Counted from the stretch's first letter, positions 35,483-47,179 are shown. The stretch is DNA of 64,000 nucleotides from Cepaea nemoralis (GCA_014155875.1 JACEFZ010017670.1:1-64000), one strand, 5' to 3'. Made by a program: numbers and translations. The notes: a model not told the origin generated them from the sequence alone.

Positions 35483-38400
35483 ACGGCCGACAGGTAGCTG
35501 ACTGAGGAAACTACAGCAGACAGGTTGTTGAATGAGGAAACTACAGCAGACGGGTTGTTGACTGACGAAACTACAGCAGACAGGTTGTTGACTGACGAAA
35601 CTACAGCAGACAGGTTGTTGAATGAGGAGACTACAGCAGACAGGTAGTTGACTGAGGAAACTACAGCAGACAGGATGTTGACTGAGGAAACTACAGCAGA
35701 CAGGTTGTTGACTGACGAAACTACAGCAGACATGCTGTTGATTGAGGAAACTACAGCAGACATGCTGTTGACTGAGGAAACTACAGCAGACAGGTTGTTG
35801 ACTGACGAAACTACAGCAGACATGCTGTTGATTGAGGAAACTACAGCAGACAGGTATTTGACTGAGGAAACTACAGCAGACAGGTTGTTGACTGACGAAA
35901 CTACAGCAGACATGCTGTTGATTGAGGAAACTTCAGCAGACAGGTATTTGACTGAGGAAACTACAGCAGACATGTTGTTCACTAAGGGAACTACAGCAGA
36001 CAGGTAGTTGACTTAGGAAACTACAGCAACAGGTTGTTGAATGAGGAAACTACAGCAGACATGCTGTTGATTGAGGAAACTATAGCAGACAGGTTGTTGA
36101 CTGAGGAAACTACAGCAGACAGGTTGTTGACTGAGGAAACTACAGCAGGCAGGTTGTTGACTGACGAAACTACAGCAGACATGCTGTTGATTGAGGAAAC
36201 TACAGCAGACAGGTATTTGACTGAGGAAACTACAGCAGACATGTTGTTCACTAAGGGAACTACAGCAGACAGGTAGTTGACTTAGGAAACTACAGCAACA
36301 GGTTGTTGAATGAGGAAACTACAGCAGACATGCTGTTGATTGAGGAAACTATAGCAGACAGGTTGTTGACTGAGGAAACTACAGCAGACAGGTTGTTGAC
36401 TGAGGAAACTACAGCAGGCAGGTTGTTGACTGACGAAACTACAGCAGACAGGTTGTTGAATGAGGAAACTACAGCAGACAGGTTGTTGACTTAGGAAACT
36501 ACAGCAGACATGTTGTTGAATGAGGAAACTACAGCAGACAGGTTGTTGACTGAGAAAACTACAGCAGACAGGTTGTTGAATGAGGAAACTACAGCAGTCA
36601 GGTTGTTGACTTAGGAAACTACAGCAGGCAGGTTGTTGACTGAGGAAACTACAGCAGACAGGTTGTTGAATGAGGAAACTACAGCAGACAGGTTGTTGAA
36701 TGAGGAAACTACAGCAGACAGGTTGTTGAATGAGGAAACTACAGCAGACAGGTTGTTGAATGAGTAAACTACAGCAGACAGGTTGTTGACTTAGGAAACT
36801 ACAGCAGACAGGTTGTTGAATGAGGAAACTACAGCAGACAGGTTGTTGACTGAGGAAACTACAGCAGACAGGTTGTTGACTGAGGAGACTACAGCAGACA
36901 TGTTGTTGAGTGAGGAAACTACAGCAAGCAGGCTATTGAGTGAGGAAACTACAGCAGACAGGTTGTTGACTTAGGAAACTACAGCAGACAGGTTGTTGAA
37001 TGAGGAAACTACAGCAGACAGGTTGTTGACTGAGGAAACTACAGCAGAAAAGTTGTTGAATGAGGAGACTACAGCAGACAGGTAGTTGACTGAGGAAACT
37101 ACAGCAGACATGCTGTTGACTGAGGAAACTACAGCAGACAGGTTGTTGACTGACGAAACTACAGCAGACATGCTGTTGATTGAGGAAACTACAGCAGACA
37201 GGTATTTGACTGAGGAAACTACAGCAGACATGTTGTTCACTAAGGGAACTACAGCAGACAGGTAGTTGACTTAGGAAACTACAGCAACAGGTTGTTGAAT
37301 GAGTTAACTACAGCAGACATGCTGTTGATTGAGGAAACTACAGCAGACAGGATGTTGACTGAGGAAACTACAGCAGACAGGTTGTTGACTGAGGAAACTA
37401 CAGCAGGCAGGTTGTTGACTGACGAAACTACAGCAGACATGCTGTTGATTGAGGAAACTACAGCAGACAGGTATTTGACTGAGGAAACTACAGCAGACAT
37501 GTTGTTCACTAAGGGAACTACAGCAGAAAGGTAGTTGACTTAAGAAACTACAGCAGACAGGTTGTTGAATGAGGAAACTACAACAGACAGGTTGTTGAAT
37601 GAGGAAACTACAGCAGACAGGTTGTTGACTGAGGAAACTACAGCAGACAGGTTGTTGAATGAGGAAACTACAGCAGTCAGGTTGTTGACTTAGGAAACTA
37701 CAGCAGGCAGGTTGTTGACTGAGGAAACTACAGCAGACAGGTTGTTGAATGAGGAAACTACAGCAGACAGGTTGTTGAATGAGGAAACTACAGCAGACAG
37801 GTTGTTGAATGAGGAAACTACAGCAGACAGGTTGTTGAATGAGTAAACTACAGCAGACAGGTTGTTGACTGAGGAGACTACAGCAGACATGTTGTTGAGT
37901 GAGGAAACTACAGCAGGCAGGCTATTGAGTGAGGAAATTACAGCAGACAGGTTGTTGACTTAGGAAACTACAGCAGACAGGTTGTTGACTGAGGAAACTA
38001 CAGCAGACAGGTTGTTGACTGAGGAAACTACAGCAGACAGGTTGTTGACTGAGGAAACTACAGCAGACAGGTTGTTGACTGAGGAAACTACAGCAGACAG
38101 GTTGTTGACTGAGGAAACTACAGCAGACAGGTTGTTGACTGAGGAAACTACAGCAGACAGGTTGTTGACTGAGGAAACTACAGCAGACAGGTTGTTGACT
38201 GAGGAAACTACAGCAGACAGGTTGTTGACTGAGGAAACTACAGCAGACAGGTTGATTACTAATAAAACTACAGCAGAAAAGTTGTTGAGTGAGGAAACTA
38301 CAGCATACAGATGTTTGACTGGGGAAATTACAGCAGACAAGTTGCTGAATGATGAAAGTACAACAGACAGGTTGTTGACTCAGGAAAGTACAACAGACAG

Positions 38401-38492
38401 GTTGTTGACTGAGGAAAGTATAACAGACAGGATGAGGTAACTACAGCAGACAGGTTGTTGACTGAGAAAAGTATAGCAGACTGGTTGTTGAC
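35483..38492. repeat. 30-bp minisatellite (GTTGTTGACTGAGGAAACTACAGCAGACAG)
   Basis: About 100 units of 30 bp with occasional 29-bp units. Each unit is ten codons, so both strands are open in places for up to 178 codons, giving decapeptide repeats (LLTEETTADR on plus, SAVVSSVNNL on minus). Phase breaks at the 29-bp units close these frames. A 269-bp block of nine units recurs at 36031, 36300 and, diverged, near 37288. The units at 37980-38250 are nearly identical to one another. Confidence 0.95.
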
Positions 38493-38998
38493 TGTCAGGG
38501 TCTTGATTATAAGACCAAAGGCTCGTATAAACTAACAGGCGTGAAAACAATCACTCACACAGAATGAGTGTACCAACACACGGCGATATAACTCAATCAC
38601 TTTTAATCGCACTTCTCAACACAGCAATCATACCAGGCATCGCTCAACGTCAGCGATAATGCCATTTCCAGAAACATACAATATAATATATCAATACATA
38701 AATGCAATAGAATACAACTCACTCAATCTTTACTCTACTCAACAAAGCATACAGGCTTTCTTCCATCAAGCATCGACTCATACACAGCAACACACTTTCA
38801 CGTCCGTCCAGTCTCGATGTCCTAGGCTGTCTGACCCACTAGCAGTGATTCCTTGTTGGCCCGGCTTTCCTTTCTCGTGGCTTCCGTGTGCCACGCTGAC
38901 CTACGGCCATGCACTACGTAGTAATCGTTAGTCAAGCTCACAGTCGTACCTGGTCGTTGCCGCCAGGCGGGGGAGATGAGGACTGGGAGATTCTGACA
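38493..38998 (-). mobile_element. Solo LTR with 5-bp target duplication
   Basis: The 506-bp sequence has TGTCAG...CTGACA ends and is flanked by TTGAC at 38488-38492 and 38999-39003. The target is a unit of the 30-bp minisatellite. Both ends and the AAGACCCTGACA block match the LTR at 27104-27614 in reverse orientation. No internal domain is present, which is the signature of LTR-LTR recombination. Confidence 0.88.
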
Positions 38999-39003
38999 TT
39001 GAC

Positions 39004-39475
39004 TGAGGAAAGTACAGAGAACCATGTTGTACTCTATAAATGCAAGGTCAGAAACAGTTTACCATACATTCTGTAGAACACATGAATCTGACCATGTTCT
39101 TCACACAGACAATGCGGAATCTTTATATTCATGAGTTATTTTTATTAACAACATGGCATCTTAAAATTGATCAGTCCTTCTAAATAGACAATATGGAATT
39201 ATAAAATCGATCAGTTCTTTTCACAGGCAACATGGCATCTTAAAATGATCGGTTCTTTACATTAAACACATTGGATCATACAAATGAGCAGGTCTTCATG
39301 TAGTTAACATCAAAAACCATAAATACGTGGAGCTGATTAGTTCTTCACATCATCATTATTTAGGATATTCTTCACAGAACATCAGATTCATCCTATCCAT
39401 CATTAGTTCATGTGTCTGATACACTTTCATGCTTATGATGTCCTTAATATTCTGCGTACACTGTCATATTAATTG
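39004..39475. repeat. Degenerate ~60-bp repeats
   Basis: Loose recurrence of AACATGG(C/A)ATCTTAAAAT.GATC..TTCTT in the first 300 bases, too diverged to count reliably. The rest is unassigned. Confidence 0.5.
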
Positions 39476-39640
39476 ACTACTGCCTCTTCTCTCAGGAAGT
39501 ACAAGTCTCTGACTGTTCTCTCTAAACCACTGTCTCTTCTCCCAGGAAGAATGAGTCTCTGACTGTTCTCTCTAAACCCCTGTCTGTTCTCCCAGGAAGT
39601 ATGAGTCTCTGACTGTTCTCTCTAAACTACTGTCAGGTTT
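39476..39640. repeat. ~61-bp tandem repeat (CTGACTGTTCTCTCTAAAC)
   Basis: Three copies containing CTCTGACTGTTCTCTCTAAAC and CTTCTCCCAGGAAG. Confidence 0.8.
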
Positions 39641-39714
39641 AACATGGTCAAAGTATTTCAGTTTCCCAGACATGATAATGTTTATGAGCTTGTCTCCTTC
39701 CATGTTCGCATCTT

Positions 39715-39868
39715 GAACAAATTGTTAGGATTTCTCTTCTGTGTGATCCATATAGGCACATTACATCACTATCATTGTATGAAAGCAAAAGCGTGCTAAA
39801 ATGTTTTATAGAACCTGTTTTGATGTATGGCGGGGAATCATGGAACATGAATGAACAAATTATGAAGA
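39715..39868 (+). pseudogene. LINE reverse-transcriptase fragment (YGxExW motif)
   Basis: A plus-strand frame reads into E-P-V-L-M-Y-G-G-E-S-W, the post-catalytic motif typical of many LINE RTs (canonical LLYGAETW). Only about 50 codons are recoverable. It directly abuts the 50-bp minisatellite. Confidence 0.5.
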
Positions 39869-39871
39869 ATA

Positions 39872-40465
39872 ATCACTGCCCGAGTGTGGGTTATCCTGTA
39901 ACAATATGGGTCTAGAACAACATCACTGACCGAGTGTCGATTGTCCTATAACAATATGGGTCTAGAACCACATCACTGCCCGAGTGTCGATTCTCCTATA
40001 ACAATATGGGTCTAGAACCACATCACTGCCCGAGTGTCGATTGTCCTATAACAATATGGGTCTAGAACCACATCACTGCCCGAGTGTCGATTGTCCTATA
40101 ACAATATGGGTCTAGAACCACATCACTGCCCGAGTGTCGATTGTCCTATAACAATATGGGTCTAGAACCACATCACTGCCCGAGTGTCGATTGTCCTATA
40201 ACAATATGTGTCTAGAACCACATCACTGCCCGAGTGTCGGTTATCCTGTAACAATATGGGTCTAGAACCACATCACTGCCCGAGTGTCGGTTGTCCTGTA
40301 ACAATATGGGTCTAGAACCACATCACTGCCCGAGTGTCGATTGTCCTATAACAATATTTGTCTAGAACCACATCACTGCCCGAGTGTCGATTGTCCTATA
40401 ACAATATTTGTCTAGAACCACATCACTGCCCGAGTGTCTATTGTCCTATAACAGTATGGGTCTAG
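39872..40465. repeat. 50-bp minisatellite, left part
   Basis: About 12 units at exact 50-bp spacing, each with CTAGAACCACATCACTGCCC and TATAACAATATGGGT. The array is cut by the Gmr1-like element at TCTAG and resumes at 49390. Confidence 0.95.
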
Positions 40466-42640
40466 TGTGACAAAACGCCAGTGGTCCATGTCCTCAGGCC
40501 TTCTTTGGGTTTGGGTAAACAGGGGGAAACAGCTTTCGGGAACCCTCAGTTTTCTTATTCGCTCAATCACCATGGAAGATAGTTCTCTGGGTTACTTTAA
40601 CAACACGATCTTCTTAATAGAACGATTAGATATATGTCTTGTCTTGGGGGAAACCCGATAAGGCCCCTTGCACCAAATACGCACTAATGTAAATTCTTGG
40701 GCCATCAATGTCGGTTTAATCAAGTACGATTTGTAGACTGCCTCATGTCTATTTGACACTTCAAAGAGTGCGACAGATGAAGCGCAGCATGCTGATGGTT
40801 GACTGAAAGGTAATAATGGGGTTTATTTGGTATTGCTAGACCTTGGTCTATAAAGCTAACTGGTTGTCTCGACTAGTGAGACGAATTGGCGAAACGGCAG
40901 TCTTGCCATATTGGGAGTGGGTTGACCGTTGGCCAATCTAGCTAAGCGTCTTGTTCTTGGCATTGTCTGGGAACGAATCTGAGTAATATAGCTTCCCAGA
41001 TGATTTCGCTTGTTCTTGGCAGCAGATGGGCGGGGGCTATCTTTCTTCCTACGGCCTGAACTCTGCATACTGTCATCTTTCATCTGACTATAAACATTAC
41101 AGATCCACGGAATGCCAGAAGGAGGGGAGTACTCCGTGGGGACGGATTCCACCCATCTATCTTCTTGAGCCGGAAGAGGCGATCCACTGTGCTATCTCTT
41201 TCGTCTTTCGGCCGATGGGGTGGCCAGGTGGACTGAATGGTTACTGGTCGATAGGATGATGTCGGGGATATATATATACCTCTCTATCTCACTGAGAGAA
41301 CCTGAACTCATCTGAATCTACGTGTTATGTGAGGCACTGCCGGTACATTGCGGCGACAGCTCCGATGAGAGCAGCGGCCGGAAGGAGTAGTATCTTCTTT
41401 CCTATTCTTGCTGGGAATGGGGAACGACACTTCTTTACATACAGATAATTACACACACAACACCACAAATGCTGTGTCGTGAGAAAGAGAGGGTTTGCAA
41501 TTGAGAGAGAAGCCGGGAAACGAAATTGCCCAATAATAATAAAGGCATGGTATGAGAGTGGAGAGTGAATCTGGTATGAGGAAAATGGGTAAGGTAACTA
41601 GGGTCAAACGACAAGACCTCGTCAAGTTGAAGGCCTAAAAGACGCCGCCAATCCAGGACCTCTTGTCAGGTCAGGCCAATTCAATCAGGGCTCTTGATTG
41701 GTATTATTATGTATATATTTTGTTTATAGCAACTGATGTGCTGAGACCATTAGGAGTCTCCATGTCGGCTGTACCAGAAGTTTAAGCTGGAGGCTCTCAC
41801 AACTGTTTGTCCTTTCCAGGGTCCTTCTTTTTGGAGGTGAACCGAGCTGAAGGTCTCGACAGGGCTAATACACGGAAAGTTATGTTTTAACGGAGTCCTT
41901 GTCAAGTTTTGGGCCATACTAGGCCAAGGGTATGATCTCTACCAGATAGAGCCACAGCTGGCCGAAAGAATGACCATCAGCCTTTCCAACACATCAACAG
42001 TCATCTCGATACGCTAGGATCGAGTCCTTTTGTATTATTGGCTGGACCCCGCCAATCACGCAGACACACCCATTATTATATAAGAACTGTTATCCATGAT
42101 ATTATTTCCTACCCGACATTATGCCAAGTGATTCCATGACACTTCCCTAGAACATTTGATTACTATAGACTGTGGTCCATGGAAACTTGGAAGCTTGATT
42201 CTACAGCGGCCTGTTGTTCCTACAACCGATCGGGAAGGAGGATACTACCGAAGGACCTAATCGGTGAGGTAAATGTCAACTGACGGGACTTTGTAGTACT
42301 CTTCGGTCTTTGAGGAAAAGCCATGAGGCTCTGTGCCTGAACTTTATCCTTGTTGTGTCTGTTTAGAACTATCTGTTTTAACTGCCTTAATGTTTTCCTG
42401 TGCTGTTCTTTATTAGGTTAATAAAATTACTTTCAAGTTATTCTGACGATCGCCATGTTATCTATGCGTCAGCCAGAAAGACACGTCAGGGAATAGGTCC
42501 CGAGGTCGAAAGAGAGAGTGAAAGTGAGTCCGGGGAACGAAGGAGGGTTGGCAAGCAAAGAACTATCCCAGCCAGAGCGAAAGAATAGTTTTGAAACATT
42601 GTGACATAGTTATTTGGAACCCTCCACGTAGCTTGTAACA
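40466..42640 (+). repeat. 5' LTR of the Gmr1-like element
   Basis: 2175 bp, unusually long for a gypsy element. A TATA-like ATATATATATACC lies at 41268-41280 and polyadenylation-like AATAAA signals at about 41538 and 42419. It contains no convincing coding frame: short frames shared with the 3' LTR lack motifs. Confidence 0.93.
41269..41278 (+). promoter_or_regulatory. Candidate TATA box of the 5' LTR
   Basis: TATATATATA stands about 800 bases into the LTR. The 3' LTR has TATAAATATA at the same place (about 48010-48019), closer to consensus. Transcription would start some 30 bases on. This is inferred from position and composition only. Confidence 0.4.
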
Positions 42641-42645
42641 ATTTC

Positions 42646-42663
42646 TGGGGGCACTTCGTGGGA
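42646..42663 (+). other. Candidate primer binding site
   Basis: TGGGGGCACTTCGTGGGA begins five bases after the 5' LTR and starts with the TGG expected for pairing with a tRNA CCA end. I could not assign the tRNA with confidence. Confidence 0.45.
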
Positions 42664-42886
42664 TATTTGAAATCCTGGTGGAGTTCTGGCTGATATAGTG
42701 ATAGGGGACAGATATTCTTGTCTACTATCAAGAGGTTCTGCCTACCGTGCCTGGCTATTGTCTATACTCTTCCTGACACAGACTGACAGATATACGACGT
42801 GTTGTGGTCGTGTAATATATCCAGTTGTGTTCTTGAGATAGAAATTTAATATACAATTACCTATTCACTTACCCTCTGAGTTTAAG

Positions 42887-43651
42887 ATGGCATCAGCTAA
42901 ATTTAATGTTGCTGAATTACAGGCTACAGGGCGTTAGATGGGCTATGATGGGGCGGAGTTACAGAAATATGTGCAAGAAGTGGAAAGAGACTTCAGACAA
43001 GCTGTGCGCGAAGCTAAGAAAATTGAGGCTGAGGCTAGGAAGATGGAGGCAGAGCAGGCAGTCAGAGACCATGAGTTTAGTATGAGGGAGTTGGAGCTGA
43101 AAGCTCAAACTGCCAAGGAAAGCGAGGGTGCAGTTGGAGGCGCAGTTCTCCCTGACTCAACATCTTCTGGTGGTGGTCCATACCAGGCAATGAAGTTCCC
43201 ATTACTCCCGTTCGATGAACACAAAGATAAGATCGACCAGTATCTTCACAGATTTCAGTCGATGGCTTTGGCTATTGAATTGGAACGTGGGAAATGGAAC
43301 TTGAAACTCTCACAGGGCCTGAGGGGGACAGCGTACGAGGTCTACTCAAGGTTGCCACCTGGTATGGAGAATGACTATGAGGCCCTAGATAAAGCATTAT
43401 TGAAAAGGTTCCAGATGACAGCCCATACATACCGACAGAGAGAGCCAGGGGAGATGATCGCAGCCTACAGCGTTAGACTTAAGTCTTACCTTTTGAAGTG
43501 GATGTCATTAGCTGGATTTGCTAACGACTATGAAAGTTTAGAAGAATTAGTGGTCGTGGACCAAATGAAGAGGATGATGCCTAAGCCATTGCAAACCTTC
43601 TTGCTTGAAAATGGGGCAGAAAGGTTAGTCGTAGTCAACACATTAGCGTAA
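42887..43651 (+). pseudogene. gag of the Gmr1-like element, interrupted
   Basis: The natural start is probably the ATG at 42887. An in-frame TAG at 42935 follows after 16 codons, and the longest remaining frame restarts at the ATG at 42938 and runs 237 codons to a TAA at 43649. The N-terminal third is a charged helical region rich in Glu, Ala and Lys that probably forms a coiled coil. The rest contains a retrotransposon Gag-like core (motifs FDEHKDKIDQYLHRF and AAYSVRLKSYL) that would build the capsid shell. Downstream sequence in the same frame supplies the zinc knuckle and protease, so gag and protease were probably one frame in the parent. Confidence 0.85.
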
Positions 43652-44548
43652 AGGTATGTGCTAGCTCATGGGGATAATGGGGAACTGTCACAACCCAATC
43701 CCCGATCACCAGACACATGATCTGGAAAGAAGAAGAACCTTAAAACAGCCCACACTAAGAAGGAGGATCCTTTCGATAAAGTTCCAATTAAGAAATCCTC
43801 TGGTAAGAGTTCACCTGGATCTCCTAAAAGAAAGTGGAGTGAAAAGTGGTGCGTCTACTGCAAATCTCCCACACACAATACGGCCGATTGCAGGCGCAAA
43901 CAGAAAGACTCTCACTATGCTGCCTGTCTTGTAGAAACCGGGGAAGGGTCTAACAGGGAGGTAGAAGGGAGGGGCCTTGAGAACAAAGATTCAGAGAAAC
44001 CACCAGTAGTAGAGACGATACTTGTGAACGGACAACCAGTCGAGTGTCTCTATGACACCGGTCTGCAGTTCGAGGCCGTAATTTCCTCACACTTAGTGAG
44101 CCCAGAGCAGCTAATCGGGGAGTCTATTGAGATTCAGACGGCGACCAAGAGTGCGGTAGCGATGTCTCTTCCGATTGCGAAGGTGGACATCAAATCGAAA
44201 TATGTTACCGGCACTATACAGGCAGCCGTTCTGCTCGATCCGTTCTTCCCCATGATCTTGGGTTGTCGCTACGTCTTTTTAGGGATTCCAACAGAACCCA
44301 TGTACGTAGGGGCAATGCAAACCAGATCTCAATCGGGAGATGAGCAGACGCCGGCCTTGATCGTGAATCCCTTGCCTGGGGAGTTACGAGCTGCTCAAAG
44401 CCAGGATGCTACTTTGCAACCTTGCTTCAACCAGTTGCCAAAAAGTTCTGACCCACCAAGACGGGGTCAGCATTATATGAAGAATCGGTTACTGTACCGG
44501 ACAGCCGGAGTGGAGGAACACCAGCATGGACAGCTGGTAGTTTCCTAA
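43652..44548 (+). pseudogene. Zinc knuckle and aspartic protease region
   Basis: This continues the gag frame after the TAA. A TGA lies at 43718-43720, then the frame is open to a TAA at 44546-44548. It has a CX2CX4HX4C zinc knuckle at 43850-43891 (nucleocapsid, RNA binding). The protease active site Y-D-T-G-L has its Asp at 44053. Ala or Ser is usual after the Gly, so Leu here is atypical. An I-L-G-C motif near 44260 resembles the flap-distal ILG of retropepsins. The frame closes just before the integrase zinc finger, which lies in another frame. Confidence 0.8.
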
Positions 44549-45467
44549 GGCCTATCGGGAACAGCTTCTTCATATGGGACACACCATTTCATTCAGTGGA
44601 CATATGGGTGTCGGGGCAACACTCCAGCGCATTTCCTGCAATTACTACTGATCAGGGATGACTGGAGACGTGCGTCGGTACGTCAAGTCGTGCCCAGAGT
44701 GCCAGCGTGTGGCACCAAAACACTGGACGGCTCCGGTAATCTTGGGCGTCTTGCCCATTCTGAACTCTCCTTTCGAGAGAGTTGCCATCGATCTTGTTGG
44801 TCCTCTTCCTCGGACTAGGAAGAGGAATATGTACATTCTTACGATGTTGGATTGCTGTTCCATGTGGGGTGAGGCGATACCGTTGGCCACAATCGACTCT
44901 AAGCGAGTGGCTGATGCACTGATGGAGACCTTTACTCGGTTGGGATTTCCAAACCAGATCCTAACGGACAATGGGTCTCAGTTCTGTGGTAAGCTGATGG
45001 ACGAAGTCTTTCGTATCTTCCAGACTAACCACATTCACACAAGCCCATACCACCCTCAGTCGAATGGGCAAGTAGAGAGGTTTAATGGTACCTTGATGAC
45101 CATGCTTCGGAAGCTGGCTCAAGAGAAACCAGACAGATGGGATGAGTATATCCCAGCCGCCTTGTTCGACTATCGGGAGGTTCCCCATGGGTCGACCGGG
45201 TTGCCACCAGCCACTCTACTATTCGGGAGGCCAATCAAGGGTCCCTTAGAAGTCCTATTAAGATGTTGGACAGAGGAGGAAACTTCCGAAGAAGTTGTAT
45301 CCTCATATAAATACGTCGAAGAGTTAAAGAAGAAACTCCAGACGGGTTGGGCTTTGGCAGCTCAGAATCTGAGGGCGGCCAGAAAGAGATATGCGGCCTA
45401 CTACAATAGAAGGACGAAAGATAGGTCTCTTAAAGTGGGGATCGGGTTCTGTTGTTGCTTTCAGTAG
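44549..45467 (+). pseudogene. Integrase of the Gmr1-like element, frameshifted
   Basis: It catalyses insertion of element cDNA. The HHCC zinc finger is visible (H-x-x-G-H..., then CPEC). A TGA at 44649-44651 lies between the His pair and the Cys pair; the open part begins at the ATG at 44658. The catalytic DD35E triad is intact: Asp at 44790, Asp at 44967 (LTDNGSQF) and Glu at 45075 (GQVERFNG), with 35 residues between the last two. The frame closes at 45467, and the C-terminal GPY/F module (WQGPF) continues in the next frame, so a one-base frameshift lies near 45435-45450. It sits upstream of RT, as in Gmr1 elements. Confidence 0.88.
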
Positions 45468-47179
45468 GTTCCAATAAACTCGAGATTGGTTGGCAGGGGC
45501 CATTCCCGGCGGAAAGGGTTGTGTCCCGCACCAACTATGCCATCTGGATCAGGGGAAAATCCAAAATCTTCCACATTAATCTCCTCAAAAAGTATGAAGA
45601 ACGATCTGATGGTACTTCTCTCCCACTCATGACTATGGCGGTCGCGATGGAAACTGAATCGGGCGAAGACGCGGATAGGGAGTATCCTTTACACCCTGGG
45701 GAAACCTATAGGGATGTACATATAAGTCCTGATCTGACGGCTGAAGAAACAGACCTGGTCATCCGTTTGTTGGAGTCCCATCAGCAGATTCTTACCGATC
45801 GGCCAGGGCGGACAGGGTTGGTCGAGTTTGATATGACTCTGACTACCCAAGACCCCGTTCGCCAAAAAAAATATCCAGTGCCCTTTTCGAAAGAGAAGGC
45901 CCTGGAAGCCGAAATCCAGAAGCTTCTGGATGATGACATCATCACTCCTTCGACTTCTCCTTATAATGTCGGGGTTGTCTTGTTGAGGAAGCCCAGTGGG
46001 GAGCACCGCCTATGTATTGATTACAGGCATTTAAACAGTTGTACGACATTCCAAGTTGAACCGTTACCGAACACAAATCAACTGTTTGCCAGACTAAATA
46101 AGGCAAAGTACTTTTCGAAAATTGATCTAAGCAGGGGATATTATCAGATCCCTGTGAAGCCCGAGGTTCGCCCCTTGCTCGCCTTCAGTACTCCGAGCGG
46201 GCATTACAAATTCAAGGTGATGCCATTTGGGCTGAGCAATGCGCCCAGTGTGTTCACCCGCATGATGAGAATGTTATTAGAGCCTTTAAAGGATCCCTCT
46301 GTGGTCTCGTTTATGGACGATATTCTCATCGCGTCTGCCAATCTGAGGGATCACCTGAAGTCCTTGGGACAGATCTTCACAAGGTTAAAAAAGGAAGGGT
46401 TAACCGCCCGTCCAGCCAAATGCATGATTGACTATCAATCCCTGGAATTTCTGGGACATACTATTACCCCAGGGGGACTGGTACCGGAAGAAAAGAATAT
46501 TGAGAAGGTCAGACTCGCACCCCGTACTAAATCCAAAAAGGATGTTAGGTCTTTCTTGTCTCTGTGTGGGTTTTACCAGAAATTTATTCCAAAGTTCAAC
46601 GAAATTGGGGCGCCGTTAACCGAAGCCCTGAAGAAAGGATCACCAGATCCTATAGTCTGGACCCCGAGCTGTGAAGAAGCTTATAGGAAGCTGAAACAGG
46701 CTTTGGTGGATAGGCCAGTCCTGCAACTCCCAAATTTGGCGAAAAAGTTTGTTCTAAGAACCGACGCGAGTAACATAGGGATTGGGGCAACTCTGTTGCA
46801 GGAAGGGCGAGATGATCCTTCGGTGCTCTGTCCGGTAGCGTATGCAAGTAGAAAACTGTTACTCGCGGAACGGAATTACTCCACCGTCGAACGGGAATGT
46901 CTGGCTCTAGTGTGGGCGGTACATATATTTCAACCTTATCTGTATGGAGTACCGTTCAAAGTGCAGTCCGACCATCAACTTCTGACGTTTTTGGCAACTT
47001 CTAAGAAACTGAACGCGAGGTTAATGAGATGGTCATTGCTCCTACAACCGTATCAGTTCACGGTCGAATACATCTCCGGAAGGGAGAATGTGGGAGCGGA
47101 TTTTCTATCACGGCATCCTATGGTTGAATGTGAGGATGGGGCCATTCGAACAGAACCTCTGGCAGTAGAAAGTTCGTAG
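45452..47179 (+). CDS. Reverse transcriptase-RNase H of the Gmr1-like element
   Basis: A 575-codon open frame. Residues ~10-45 are the integrase GPY/F module displaced by the upstream frameshift, so the first Met is not a natural start. RT follows: LRKPSGEHRLCIDYRHLN, then FSKIDLSRGYYQI with the first catalytic Asp. The PFGLSNAPSVF block and the FMDD active site (Asp pair at 46316-46321) come next. RNase H comes last, with TDASNIGIGA, the ERECLALVWA Glu and the VQSDHQLL Asp, ending in a DFLSRH motif. All key residues are present. The order INT-RT-RH supports Gmr1. The frame ends 27 bases before the 3' LTR. Confidence 0.93.
   Translation: MLLSVGSNKLEIGWQGPFPAERVVSRTNYAIWIRGKSKIFHINLLKKYEERSDGTSLPLMTMAVAMETESGEDADREYPLHPGETYRDVHISPDLTAEETDLVIRLLESHQQILTDRPGRTGLVEFDMTLTTQDPVRQKKYPVPFSKEKALEAEIQKLLDDDIITPSTSPYNVGVVLLRKPSGEHRLCIDYRHLNSCTTFQVEPLPNTNQLFARLNKAKYFSKIDLSRGYYQIPVKPEVRPLLAFSTPSGHYKFKVMPFGLSNAPSVFTRMMRMLLEPLKDPSVVSFMDDILIASANLRDHLKSLGQIFTRLKKEGLTARPAKCMIDYQSLEFLGHTITPGGLVPEEKNIEKVRLAPRTKSKKDVRSFLSLCGFYQKFIPKFNEIGAPLTEALKKGSPDPIVWTPSCEEAYRKLKQALVDRPVLQLPNLAKKFVLRTDASNIGIGATLLQEGRDDPSVLCPVAYASRKLLLAERNYSTVERECLALVWAVHIFQPYLYGVPFKVQSDHQLLTFLATSKKLNARLMRWSLLLQPYQFTVEYISGRENVGADFLSRHPMVECEDGAIRTEPLAVESS

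Noticed and set aside
35483..38492. Long decapeptide-repeat frames on both strands as a repetitive structural protein gene
   Set aside because: Open frames follow from a 30-bp unit without stops. 29-bp units break the phase, both strands are equally open and there is no start context or splice site.
42400..42588. Small frames shared by both LTRs of the Gmr1-like element as an accessory gene
   Set aside because: They are duplicated only because they lie in the LTR; length and composition give no support.
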